Positions 16,995-25,682 of a stretch of 64,000 nt of DNA are shown piece after piece. Source of the stretch: Paenibacillus sp. FSL H7-0737 (GTDB taxonomy: Bacteria > Bacillota > Bacilli > Paenibacillales > Paenibacillaceae); contig NZ_CP009279.1 of NCBI RefSeq assembly GCF_000758545.1, forward strand, positions 5,456,001-5,520,000, in the 5' to 3' direction. How positions within the stretch are numbered: position 1 is the first letter of the stretch; the number at the start of each line of letters is the position of its first letter. A model generated the notes under the pieces. The model had not been told where the DNA came from, made no database searches, and saw nothing but the letters and a program-made list of their open reading frames with translations. The translations under genes were made by a program, and so were the position numbers.

Positions 16995-18893
16995 ATGATA
17001 TTCACGAAAAAAAGTTCACGTAAGACCTTTGCGATCGCGATGATCGCCGCGCTTGTTCTTACACTTTTTTCAGCCCTGGGTAGTAGTGCCAAAACGGCCA
17101 ACGCCGCACAGGATTATAAACTGGTTGGTTATTACGCTTCTTGGGCCGCTTACGGGCGGGCTTACAATGTATCAGATATCGATCCTACCAAAATGAATGT
17201 CATTAACTACGCCTTCGCAGATATTTGTTGGAATGGCATTCACGGCAACCCTGACCCTACCGGCCCTAATCCGGTAACATGGAGCTGTCAAAATGAGCAA
17301 GCACAGACCATTAACGTTCCGAACGGCACGATTGTTCTGGGTGACCCGTGGATTGACACCGGAAAGAGCTTCGGAGATGACAAATGGGATGACCCCATCA
17401 AAGGTAATCTGAAGCAGCTATGGAAGCTGAAAGAAAAGAACCCGAACCTGAAAACGTTGATCTCCGTTGGGGGCTGGACCTGGTCGAACCGTTTCTCGGA
17501 TGTGGCGGCTACAGCCGTAACCCGTGAGGTTTTTGCCAACTCAGCGGTAGACTTTATTCGTAAATATAAAATGGACGGGGTCGATCTCGACTGGGAGTAC
17601 CCAGTCAGCGGTGGGCTCGCAGGTAACAGTTATCGTCCCGAAGATAAGGAAAACTATGTACTTCTATTGCAAAAAATCCGTGAGAAGCTAAATGCTGCCG
17701 GTCAGACCGACGGCAAAACCTACCTGCTGACCATTGCTTCCGGTGCAGGACCGACGTACGTCAATAACAATAATCTTGCAGGTATTGCTTCCATTGTTGA
17801 CTGGATCAATATTATGACCTATGACTTCAACGGGAGCTGGAATAAGACCACCGGTCACAATGCTCCTTTGTACTATGATCCAGCCGCTTCTGCATCAGGC
17901 CTGACCGAACCGCAAAATTTCAACGTCGATAAAGCGGTAACCAGCTATTTAGCCAATGGCGTACCGGCGAACAAGTTAGTGCTTGGTATGGGATTCTATG
18001 GCCGTGGTTGGGGGGGTGCTCCTGCCGCAGGAAATGGCCAATATCAATTGTCCGCTGGCATTTCGTCCACGGGTACATGGGAAAAGGGGAGTTATGACTT
18101 CTATGACCTCGAAGCTAATTACATTAACAAAAACGGCTATACCCGTTATTGGAATGACATTTCTAAAGTGCCTTATCTCTATAATCCAACGAACCAAACT
18201 TATATCAGCTATGACGACGTAGAATCTTTTGGCCATAAGATCAGTTATCTCAAATCAAAAGGCCTAGCGGGTGCCATGTTCTGGGAGACAAGTGGTGACC
18301 GGAACAAAACTCTGACCAACAAGCTGAACGCCGACCTTGGCGGAGGAGTGATACAGCCGACACCAACTCCGACACCAACCGCAACAGCAACAGCAACTCC
18401 AACACCAACGGCAACAGTAACTCCAACCGCAACTCCGACTCCTACGGTAACTCCAACGCCGACGGCTACTCCGGGACAATGCGCAGCGGCGTGGAACCAG
18501 ACTGCCGTATATACTGGCGGCCAGCAAGTTTCTTACAACGGTTCAGTCTATGAAGCTAAATGGTGGACTCAAGGCGATCGTCCCGACCTTAGCGGTGCTG
18601 CTGGAGTCTGGAAATTCATCAACGTATGCGGGACAGCAACTCCGACTCCAACGGCAACAGTGGCACCAACCGCAACTCCAACACCAACGGCCACTGTAAC
18701 ACCGACAGCAACAGTAGCACCGACGGCAACTGTTGCACCGACCCCTGGGAGTTCTAGCTGGATTGTAGGAATCGCTTACAAAACGGGTGACATCGTTAGC
18801 TACAACGCCAAAACGTATACTTGCCTCCAGCCCCATACTTCACTTCAAGGCTGGGAACCGGCGACCACACCCGCACTCTGGAAGCTGAATTAA
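16995..18893 (+). CDS. Secreted GH18 chitinase with two chitin-binding modules
   Basis: A 632-residue exoenzyme. The signal peptide ends near residue 38 (ANAA/QDYK). The GH18 barrel spans about 40-450, with SVGGW and the catalytic DGVDLDWE (194-201, acid Glu201). Then come a Thr-Pro linker (about 454-493), a first CBM5/12-like module (about 495-545, WNQTAVYTGGQQVSYNG), a second linker, and a second CBM5/12-like module (about 588-632, VGIAYKTGDIVSYN). I chose the ATG at 16995 because TTGGAGG precedes it and it gives a clean signal peptide; a TTG start 17 codons earlier is also possible. The next chitinase follows after 77 bp without a terminator, so they are probably co-transcribed. Confidence 0.93.
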   Translation: MIFTKKSSRKTFAIAMIAALVLTLFSALGSSAKTANAAQDYKLVGYYASWAAYGRAYNVSDIDPTKMNVINYAFADICWNGIHGNPDPTGPNPVTWSCQNEQAQTINVPNGTIVLGDPWIDTGKSFGDDKWDDPIKGNLKQLWKLKEKNPNLKTLISVGGWTWSNRFSDVAATAVTREVFANSAVDFIRKYKMDGVDLDWEYPVSGGLAGNSYRPEDKENYVLLLQKIREKLNAAGQTDGKTYLLTIASGAGPTYVNNNNLAGIASIVDWINIMTYDFNGSWNKTTGHNAPLYYDPAASASGLTEPQNFNVDKAVTSYLANGVPANKLVLGMGFYGRGWGGAPAAGNGQYQLSAGISSTGTWEKGSYDFYDLEANYINKNGYTRYWNDISKVPYLYNPTNQTYISYDDVESFGHKISYLKSKGLAGAMFWETSGDRNKTLTNKLNADLGGGVIQPTPTPTPTATATATPTPTATVTPTATPTPTVTPTPTATPGQCAAAWNQTAVYTGGQQVSYNGSVYEAKWWTQGDRPDLSGAAGVWKFINVCGTATPTPTATVAPTATPTPTATVTPTATVAPTATVAPTPGSSSWIVGIAYKTGDIVSYNAKTYTCLQPHTSLQGWEPATTPALWKLN

Positions 18894-18970
18894 GACTCAT
18901 TATTAACGCGAAAGGATCACCGTTCCTGTCTACTCCCACAGTCATATTATCCCTTTTGGAGGAATGTTAA

Positions 18971-21199
18971 ATGAATATAAGTACACGTAATAGGCGAAGT
19001 AAATCCGCACGCTACATTGCGGCCTTAATGAGCGCCATCATTCTGCTTCCACTTTACACAAGTGCAGGTGGATCGTCGCAAGTAGCCTTAGCAGCAGGGA
19101 CGACGCCTACTGCTCCAGCTCCGGCTGCAGATCATCCGCGTAAAATTGTAGCTTACTTCCCGGAGTGGGGAGATCAGGAGAACAAAGGATTTTATACTGT
19201 CGACAAAATACCGTGGGGCAAAATCACTCACATTAACTATGCGTTCGCCAAGGTAAACCCTCAAACGAACAAGATTGATCTGATGGACCGTACAGCAGCT
19301 ATCGAAAAAGACTACCCTGACCAATTAACTAATTTGCCGTATAAAGGACATTTTAATCAACTCGTAAAGTATAAGCAGTTATATCCCGATGTCCGCACCC
19401 TGATTTCGGTTGGTGGTTGGTCGGGTTCTGGTGGTTTTTATAACATGGCCAATTCGGAAGCTGGCCGCGAGACCTTTGCCAACAGTGTTGTAGATTTTCT
19501 ACGTACCTACCAATTCAACGGTGTGGACATTGATTGGGAGTACCCATCCGGTACTGGTCAATCCGGTAACCCGAATGACTTCGGTGTGGCTGAGCCGCTG
19601 CGCACAGTGAATTACAACAACTATGTTCTCCTCATGAAAAAGCTTCGTGAAAAGCTGGATCAGGCAGGCACACAGGACAATCAGAAATATGACCTAACCA
19701 TTGCCGCAACCGCCTCCTCTTGGATTCTGGGCGGAATGAAGCTAGGGGAAGCCAACCAGTATTTGGACTGGGCGAACCTTATGACCTATGATTTCCACGG
19801 CGCTTGGAATGGATATGTTGGGCCGCATTCCGCCCTGTACCCGGATTCTCGTGATACTGAAACAGCTGCGCTGGGCACTCCGGTTCTGAATACCGACTGG
19901 GCCGTTCGATACTATTTGGGTACGCTTCCTCCAGAAAAAATCGTCATTGGAGTTCCTTATTACTCACGTGGCTGGAAGAATGTAAATGGAGGCATCAACA
20001 ACACCGGTCTTTATGGTACAGCTCCTACAACCGGAGGGGGAGCCGACGGCGTATACGGAATCTGGAATGATCCTGCACCAGAGCAGCCGGCCGGCGCAAA
20101 TCCAATCTGGCATGTGCTGAATCTGCTCAAAGATCCAGCGAACAAACGTTATTTCGATCCCGTTACCAAAACCCCATACTTGTACAACGCTGACAAGAAG
20201 GTCTTTCTTACGTATGAAGATAAGGAGTCACTCGGCTACAAACTGGATTATATCAAGCAAAAAGGCTTGGGAGGGATGATGTTCTGGGAACTGACCGGCG
20301 ACTACTCTGAAAAGAGTGATGGCACTTACACGTATGGCAACTCGTTGACCGATTTTGCCTATGACCAGCTTAAGACAGCCTCTCTGCCAGGTGGAACTCC
20401 GAAGCCACAACTACCTGCACCTACGAACTTCAGTCTTAGCTTCAGTGGCGCTTACGATCATCCGAATTATACCTACTCCCTGAAAATAACGAATAACACA
20501 GGCGCGGATATCTCCGGTGGCTGGAAGCTGGAATTCGATCTACCGACAACAACAACCCTGACTTCTGCATGGGGAGCTGGAACTGTAGAGCAAATCTCGA
20601 CGGCTTGGGACTTTAACCGCTATCGTATTACCGGAACGGCATCCCAAACGATTGCAAACGGAGCCACATTGGAAGTTCCGGGCATGATGAAGCTGAATTT
20701 CTCGGGAGGTCCGCAGCGAATTACGCTGAACGGAAGCTCGTCCCAGCAGGAATACGACAAACTGTATGGAGGCATCACTCCAACGCCTACACCTACTCCA
20801 ACAGCGACAGCGACACCGACACCGACAGCAACACCAACGGCGACGCCAACCGCAACGCCAACACCGAAGCCCACTGTAACACCGACGCCGACTGCAACCA
20901 TAGCACCTACTCCAACACCAACCGTTGCACCAACGCCGACACCAACTATAGCACCTACTCCAACGCCAACCGTTGCACCAACGCCGACACCAACTACAGT
21001 ACCTACTTCAACACCAACCGTAACACCAACGCCAACTGCAACACCGAGTCCGGGAATATCTGCCTGGGCAGCAGGAGTAGCATACAAAGCGGGTGATAAG
21101 GTTAGCTACAACGGGTTAACGTATACATGTCTGCAGCCCCACACTTCACTTCTGGGCTGGGAACCGACAGCAACACCTGCACTCTGGAAGCTGAACTAA
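18971..21199 (+). CDS. Secreted GH18 chitinase with CBM2-like and CBM5/12 modules
   Basis: A 742-residue exoenzyme with a signal peptide (about 1-42). The GH18 domain (about 55-475) has SVGGW at 146-150 and NGVDIDWE at 183-190 with acid Glu190; the first Asp of the usual DxxDxDxE is Asn183, a tolerated variant. A beta-sandwich module at about 487-600 (ITNNTGADISGGWKLEFDL) resembles CBM2-type binding domains. A roughly 90-residue Thr-Pro linker follows, then a C-terminal CBM5/12 module almost identical to the last module of the preceding chitinase. GGAGG lies 8 bases before the ATG. The pair probably attacks different crystalline or soluble chitin forms together. Confidence 0.93.
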   Translation: MNISTRNRRSKSARYIAALMSAIILLPLYTSAGGSSQVALAAGTTPTAPAPAADHPRKIVAYFPEWGDQENKGFYTVDKIPWGKITHINYAFAKVNPQTNKIDLMDRTAAIEKDYPDQLTNLPYKGHFNQLVKYKQLYPDVRTLISVGGWSGSGGFYNMANSEAGRETFANSVVDFLRTYQFNGVDIDWEYPSGTGQSGNPNDFGVAEPLRTVNYNNYVLLMKKLREKLDQAGTQDNQKYDLTIAATASSWILGGMKLGEANQYLDWANLMTYDFHGAWNGYVGPHSALYPDSRDTETAALGTPVLNTDWAVRYYLGTLPPEKIVIGVPYYSRGWKNVNGGINNTGLYGTAPTTGGGADGVYGIWNDPAPEQPAGANPIWHVLNLLKDPANKRYFDPVTKTPYLYNADKKVFLTYEDKESLGYKLDYIKQKGLGGMMFWELTGDYSEKSDGTYTYGNSLTDFAYDQLKTASLPGGTPKPQLPAPTNFSLSFSGAYDHPNYTYSLKITNNTGADISGGWKLEFDLPTTTTLTSAWGAGTVEQISTAWDFNRYRITGTASQTIANGATLEVPGMMKLNFSGGPQRITLNGSSSQQEYDKLYGGITPTPTPTPTATATPTPTATPTATPTATPTPKPTVTPTPTATIAPTPTPTVAPTPTPTIAPTPTPTVAPTPTPTTVPTSTPTVTPTPTATPSPGISAWAAGVAYKAGDKVSYNGLTYTCLQPHTSLLGWEPTATPALWKLN

Positions 21200-21235
21200 T
21201 CCAATAAAATTATCAGCCTAGCCTTACAAATCAAA

Positions 21236-21286
21236 AGAAGCTTGCAAATCAAGGTACTCCACCTTGGATCTGCAAGCTTCTTTATT
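21236..21286 (+). terminator. Terminator of the chitinase operon
   Basis: An outer stem AGAAGCTTGCA / TGCAAGCTTCT and an inner stem ATCAAGGT / ACCTTGGAT form one long hairpin, followed by TTATTTTAT. Confidence 0.8.
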
Positions 21287-21319
21287 TTATCTCTCATGCG
21301 ACCGCATGGAGCGCTTAGA

Positions 21320-21961
21320 TTAGGAATTCAAGTCGTTAGCAGCAGCTACCTTCTCAGTCAGCGACCTTAGCGCAGTTCCTCGGTGGCTAATCCGCTGCTT
21401 CTCTTCGAGCGTTAGCTCGGCCATTGTCTTTTCATATTCCGCCAAGTAAAACAACGGATCGTAGCCGAAGCCTCCACCACCAGCAGGTTCGGATGTGATC
21501 CATCCCTCCACTGTGCCTTCAGCGGTTAATTCTCGTCCCGAACTTGGATCGTATAAGGACAACGTACAGACAAAACGGGCTGTACTTAGCAAAGGCTGTC
21601 CGGTATCCTCACCCTGTTTTAGCTTCTCAAGTTCGCTAAGCAGCTTCAGATTGTTCTCTTCATCTCCTGCATTTCCCCCTGCATAACGTGCAGAGTACAC
21701 ACCCGGTTGGCCATCCAAAGCGTCTACGCAAAGACCCGAATCATCGGCGAGTACCGGGATTCCAAGGGCGTCACCTACGGCTTTGGATTTTTTAAAGGCG
21801 TTCTCGGCAAAAGTGGCTCCGTCTTCCACCACATCTGGCAGATCCGGATAGTCGTACATACTTTTCACTGTCAGCCCTAGCGGGGCAAAAGCATGCTCGA
21901 ATTCGCGTACTTTCCCCTTATTCTTCGTCGCAACAATAAGAATACCGCCGTCAGACTTCAT
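21320..21961 (-). CDS. rdgB: XTP/dITP diphosphatase (RdgB / HAM1 family)
   Basis: A 213-residue nucleotide-pool sanitising enzyme that hydrolyses deaminated purine triphosphates (XTP, dITP) to monophosphates. The N-terminal motif ATKNKGKVREF (11-21) and the metal-binding stretch LADDSGLCVDALDGQPGVYSAR are diagnostic, with a C-terminal RISHRG motif. Its ATG lies one base after the rph stop, so the two genes are coupled. The order gerM-rph-rdgB matches gerM-rph-ysnA in Bacillus subtilis. Confidence 0.95.
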   Translation of the reverse strand: MKSDGGILIVATKNKGKVREFEHAFAPLGLTVKSMYDYPDLPDVVEDGATFAENAFKKSKAVGDALGIPVLADDSGLCVDALDGQPGVYSARYAGGNAGDEENNLKLLSELEKLKQGEDTGQPLLSTARFVCTLSLYDPSSGRELTAEGTVEGWITSEPAGGGGFGYDPLFYLAEYEKTMAELTLEEKQRISHRGTALRSLTEKVAAANDLNS

Positions 21962-21962
21962 G

Positions 21963-22721
21963 CTACACCTCTTGGCCCGGCTGGCCTGAAGGGATTTTCA
22001 GAGCGATCGCTCCAAGCGCTTCTTTCTGCGCAGCAATCAGTTCATAGATTCCCTTCTCACCTAGACCCAGCAAAAGATCCAACTCTTGACGAGTGAACGG
22101 TCTTTCTTCGCCAGTCCCTTGAAGTTCAACAAAGGCACCGCCGCCAGTCATAACAACATTCATATCTACTTTTGCTTTGGAATCTTCTTCATAATTCAAA
22201 TCGAGCAGCGTTTTATCCCCTACAACACCGACACTGATTGCTCCCAAGAAATCTGTTATAGGAAACACAGGCAACTTGTGCTGAAGTGCAATTTTGTTAA
22301 TAGCAAATGCCATAGCAACAAAAGCACCTGTAATCGAAGCGGTCCGCGTGCCACCATCCGCCTGAATTACATCACAATCCAGCGTAATACTACGCTCGCC
22401 TAACGCTTGTAAATTCACTACGGAACGAAGCGCTCGTCCGATCAGCCGTTGGATCTCCATAGTCCGTCCGGTAAGCTTACCACGTGCAGCTTCACGCTGA
22501 TTACGGGATTGAGTTGCCCGAGGAAGCATCGAATATTCAGCGGTTACCCAGCCTTTTCCTTGCCCTTTAAGAAACGGAGGCACTTTTTCCTCCACAGTAG
22601 CCGTACAAATGACTTTGGTATCTCCCATTTCAATGATCACGGAGCCCTCAGCATATTTATTCGTTTGGGTTGTTATTGTCAGCGGCCGTAATTGGTCGTC
22701 GTTTCGCCCGTTTGATCTCAT
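21963..22721 (-). CDS. rph: Ribonuclease PH
   Basis: A 252-residue phosphorolytic 3'-exoribonuclease that trims tRNA 3' ends. Motifs include RPLTITT near the N-terminus, GKGWVTAEYSMLPRAT, RTMEIQRLIGRALR, and the active-site stretch LDCDVIQADGGTRTASITGA. GGAGG lies 9 bases before the ATG. It follows gerM by about 165 bp and immediately precedes rdgB. Confidence 0.97.
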   Translation of the reverse strand: MRSNGRNDDQLRPLTITTQTNKYAEGSVIIEMGDTKVICTATVEEKVPPFLKGQGKGWVTAEYSMLPRATQSRNQREAARGKLTGRTMEIQRLIGRALRSVVNLQALGERSITLDCDVIQADGGTRTASITGAFVAMAFAINKIALQHKLPVFPITDFLGAISVGVVGDKTLLDLNYEEDSKAKVDMNVVMTGGGAFVELQGTGEERPFTRQELDLLLGLGEKGIYELIAAQKEALGAIALKIPSGQPGQEV

Positions 22722-22885
22722 CTTTTCTGCCTCCTACATCGTATAGCTAAAAGTTTAGCGTGAGTCCCATTTCCCCGTCATAAATACCGAGTAGCACAAT
22801 GCTTGGGACGTAACGTCTTTTTGAGCAACTTTTATTCTACCAAAGAGGAGGCACAAAAGCATCTTTTAAACCTTACAGGGTCATT

Positions 22886-24013
22886 CTATAACGGGATCTC
22901 ATTCAAATATTCAGGTGCGGAAACAGGTTTGCTGTAGTCCACATTATCTGTATCCGTAATCGATTCCTTGCCGTTCAAGCGAATTTGTACCAGAGAATCA
23001 TCCGAATTTTGCGCAACCGTCAGTACGACCGATTCCAGCATTTCAGCGGGTACACCTTTACCATCTGTGAACATATCATCCGTCAAGGACACGGTAACTA
23101 CACCGTTCTGCCCAGCATCAACGGAATCAAGTATCGTCCCCTGTGTCATGACCATTTCCAGACCATTTCCGGATTCAGGACCTGCAATCAATTCGTTCAA
23201 AGCAGCAGTCAGCTGTTCTTGTCCGGCGGGTACAAAGCGGGTTACAGGTACATAATATTGGATACCGTCAGGAGATGTTGTGGAAAAATAAACAGTAACC
23301 GCACTGGAGTTCATCAGAAGTGGACCTTGCTTCGGCAAGTTAATGCCCATTGTGCGGGTTAATGGACGATCCAGCGGAGTTCCTTGAAGCGGCATCTCTG
23401 TGAGCTTTTTACCATCTACCCAGAGCTGTACGCTTTTAATGTCATCTTGACCGGTCAGCGTCCAAGTGATAGCTTCGAGGATTTTACGCTCATCCGCAGC
23501 ATCATAGTTATTAAATTCTTTATTAAATTCCACTACAGCTAAATTCGACTTTTTGTCTACCGTAACACTCTGGACTTCCGTTCCAGCTGGAAGAACGCCT
23601 AGGAAGCCTTCAGGCACTGATGAGGCATATTCTCCCTTGCTCACTAATGCCATTAACGAGTTTTTGAGTGCGCTGGAATCTTTGCTCTTTGGCAAGCTTA
23701 GGGATACAGGAGCGAGTAATCCATTACCATCTTCCAAAAATACAGTTGTCCGGTCTCCAGAAGCATTGCCCTGTGAAGTTTTGGTGCTGCCTTTAACCGC
23801 TGTCTGTGTATCATCCTGTGTCACAGGACCGAATACACCTGAATCCAACGTAGTATTTCCACTAGTCTGTAACATTTGTGCTTCAACCTCTGGTGGCGGA
23901 GCATCAATCGATGCCGATTCTGAACCAAACAGCCCACAGCCGGACAGTGCCAGTGGAACTGCGAGTAAGCATACTGCGGAGATTCCGCGGATTTGTTGCA
24001 TAGGTTTCATCAT
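22886..24013 (-). CDS. gerM: Spore germination lipoprotein GerM
   Basis: A 375-residue lipoprotein with a type II signal peptide (lipobox LSGC, Cys26) and two tandem GerMN domains (about 105-215 and 245-355), each with an AVVEFNKEF- or VVTVSLTDDMF-like strand. GerM is needed in Bacillus for spore cortex and germination and acts outside the membrane. The genomic position before rph and rdgB is the conserved one. The start is ATG at 24013 with GGGG about 7 bases upstream; later Met codons at positions 2 and 5 are possible. Confidence 0.93.
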   Translation of the reverse strand: MMKPMQQIRGISAVCLLAVPLALSGCGLFGSESASIDAPPPEVEAQMLQTSGNTTLDSGVFGPVTQDDTQTAVKGSTKTSQGNASGDRTTVFLEDGNGLLAPVSLSLPKSKDSSALKNSLMALVSKGEYASSVPEGFLGVLPAGTEVQSVTVDKKSNLAVVEFNKEFNNYDAADERKILEAITWTLTGQDDIKSVQLWVDGKKLTEMPLQGTPLDRPLTRTMGINLPKQGPLLMNSSAVTVYFSTTSPDGIQYYVPVTRFVPAGQEQLTAALNELIAGPESGNGLEMVMTQGTILDSVDAGQNGVVTVSLTDDMFTDGKGVPAEMLESVVLTVAQNSDDSLVQIRLNGKESITDTDNVDYSKPVSAPEYLNEIPL

Positions 24014-24221
24014 TTATTACCCCTTTCAAGGTTAGATATCATTTGTACTGCTATGTATACGAGACCTTTGTCCAAAAAATAACAACAGCTTATCCTAAAT
24101 TGTTGGAAAAGCCTGTGAACTACTTCTTCATCTCAAGTAGGGCCTGGATTTCAGTTCGCTGAAACTTCCCTCGCTGGACAAATACTTCCAGTAAACGTAC
24201 AATCTGAGGTAACAACAGTCC

Positions 24222-24249
24222 TTAACATCATACTAACGTTTGCTGTAAT
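24222..24249 (+). promoter_or_regulatory. Possible promoter of the PgpA-like gene
   Basis: TTAACA (24222-24227), a 16-bp spacer and TGTAAT (24244-24249), about 33 bp before the ATG at 24283. Confidence 0.4.
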
Positions 24250-24282
24250 GAAATGACTTACTAAACAACGAGGTGACTGAAC

Positions 24283-24891
24283 ATGGCTGATGACAAAATC
24301 GAAAAAATTCCGTACAGTCTGAACAGCAAGGCCGTCGCAGATGCGACCAAATTCTGGCTGAACAAGCGTGGAGTAACCCTGGAAGAAATCGCGGAACTCG
24401 TTATGTTCCTGCAACAGAAATACTATCCGAATTTAACGATGGATGAATGTATCCATAATGTAGAGATGGTGCTTAGCAAGCGAGAAGTACAAAATGCTGT
24501 ACTAACAGGCATTCAATTAGATGTACTGGCAGAAGAGGGCAAGCTGTTCTCCCCACTTCAAGATATGATCGAAAATGATGAGGGATTGTACGGCGTAGAT
24601 GAGATTCTTGCCTTCTCTATCGTGAACGTATACGGCAGTATCGGATTTACCAACTATGGCTATGTGGACAAGCTGAAGCCAGGCGTTCTTCAAAGGTTAA
24701 ATGACAAAAGTACCGGACAAATCCACACCTATCTCGACGACATCGTTGGAGCCGTGGCGGCGGCAGCCAGTAGCCGAATCGCACACCGCAAGCAAGCGGA
24801 GCGCGAAATTGAGCTGGATCTGCCTCACACACCAGAGGATCGCGAAGAGGCCGCTAGGAAACTTGCGGAATATGATAAAACTCCGGAGTGA
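24283..24891 (+). CDS. Phosphatidylglycerophosphatase A-like protein (YutG type)
   Basis: A 202-residue protein of the PgpA family (PF04608) in the soluble form found in bacilli. It matches YutG-type proteins: an N-terminal extension (about 1-35), GVTLEEIAELVMFLQ, and the conserved core DEILAFSIVNVYGSIGFTNYGYVDKLKPG followed by HTYLDDIVGAVAAA. The family removes the phosphate from phosphatidylglycerophosphate in phospholipid synthesis; in Firmicutes this is annotation by homology. GAGGTG precedes the ATG. It is divergent from gerM and ends at a strong terminator. Confidence 0.85.
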   Translation: MADDKIEKIPYSLNSKAVADATKFWLNKRGVTLEEIAELVMFLQQKYYPNLTMDECIHNVEMVLSKREVQNAVLTGIQLDVLAEEGKLFSPLQDMIENDEGLYGVDEILAFSIVNVYGSIGFTNYGYVDKLKPGVLQRLNDKSTGQIHTYLDDIVGAVAAAASSRIAHRKQAEREIELDLPHTPEDREEAARKLAEYDKTPE

Positions 24892-24948
24892 GGAGTTTTA
24901 GGTACACCTGAATGATGAGTTTCAGATCGACTATATGAAACTCTGAGG

Positions 24949-25001
24949 AAAAAGCGATTGTTTCACAGCCCTGCGGGCTGCTGAGACAATCGCTTTTTTG
25001 T
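24949..25001 (+). terminator. Terminator of the PgpA-like gene
   Basis: AAAAAGCGATTGT pairs with ACAATCGCTTTTT around an inner CAGCCC-TGC-GGGCTG hairpin, giving a T-tract. A smaller hairpin (GAGTTTCA / TGAAACTC) lies at 24917-24943. Confidence 0.85.
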
Positions 25002-25081
25002 GGGTAGTTGGAGGGGGCTATGGAGGGTTCTGCTGTGGGAATTCTACGGTGGCGGTTCTGCGGTGGGGGTTCTACAAGGCT

Positions 25082-25280
25082 CGTTATTTTATAGGGAAAT
25101 CCTCCCTATAAAATAACGATTTTGACTCAAATCCAGAGATTATAAGGAATTCTTCCCTATAATCTCTATGAAAATCTCAATCTATAGCCAAATCGGTAGA
25201 ATTATAAGGAGAAATTCCCTATAAACAGCTCTAAAATCATTAAACCCAAAATTATAGGGTGAAATTCCCTATAATTACTA
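25082..25280. repeat. Four-unit phased palindromic cassette, copy B
   Basis: Cores GGGA-N5-TCCC or near variants start at 25094, 25145, 25207 and 25257 (spacing 51, 62, 50). The first unit is a perfect inverted repeat with 16-bp arms (CGTTATTTTATAGGGA at 25082-25097 and its complement at 25103-25118) around AATCC. The second unit also has long arms (25135-25167). Units 3 and 4 have the inverted loop polarity (GAAAT) of copies A and C. It lies between convergent gene ends. Confidence 0.8.
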
Positions 25281-25286
25281 CCAATA

Positions 25287-25521
25287 TTTAGCTGCACGAC
25301 ATACATCATTTAGTTGCACGACTTTTAAAGCGTTTTGCCCACGTTGTCGGACTCAGGAGACGCTATACTCACAAATCACCCTTAATTTGAACACTTTCAG
25401 ACTCCAGAGACTCTACTCGCTCAAAAATGACCAAAACCACTACTCTGCACTAGTAATAACGCCTTTCCGATCCGATACTAACCTCAAAAGCCCCAAAATC
25501 GACGAAGAGCGTCATCTGAGT
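25287..25521. repeat. Degenerate short direct repeats beside cassette B
   Basis: TTTAGCTGCACGAC (25287) and TTTAGTTGCACGAC (25309) are 22 bp apart. ACTCAGGAGACGCTATACTC (25351) and ACTCCAGAGACTCTACTC (25401) are 50 bp apart, and an inverted relative (GCGTCATCTGAGTCCG) starts near 25508. The rest of 24892-25682 holds no gene that I can support. Confidence 0.5.
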
Positions 25522-25601
25522 CCGAATACATACGCTAACGCATGAATATGGAAGCGATCGAAGGATGAATAGAGGGACGGAGGGACAAGGTTACTCAAAT
25601 A

Positions 25602-25640
25602 CAAAAAGAGCAGTCCCCACAATGCAGGACTGCTCTTAAA
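25602..25640 (-). terminator. Terminator of the MBL-methyltransferase pair
   Basis: On the minus strand AAGAGCAGTCC / GGACTGCTCTT forms an 11-bp stem followed by TTTGTATTTG. Confidence 0.85.
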
Positions 25641-25682
25641 CTTTATACTCATCTACTTCACTTCGATCTTGCAAGATACTCT

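Noticed and set aside
20620..21087. Minus-strand frame rich in Val-Gly repeats opposite the chitinase linker
   Set aside because: It is the antisense of the Thr-Pro linker repeats; no start signal and inside a certain gene.
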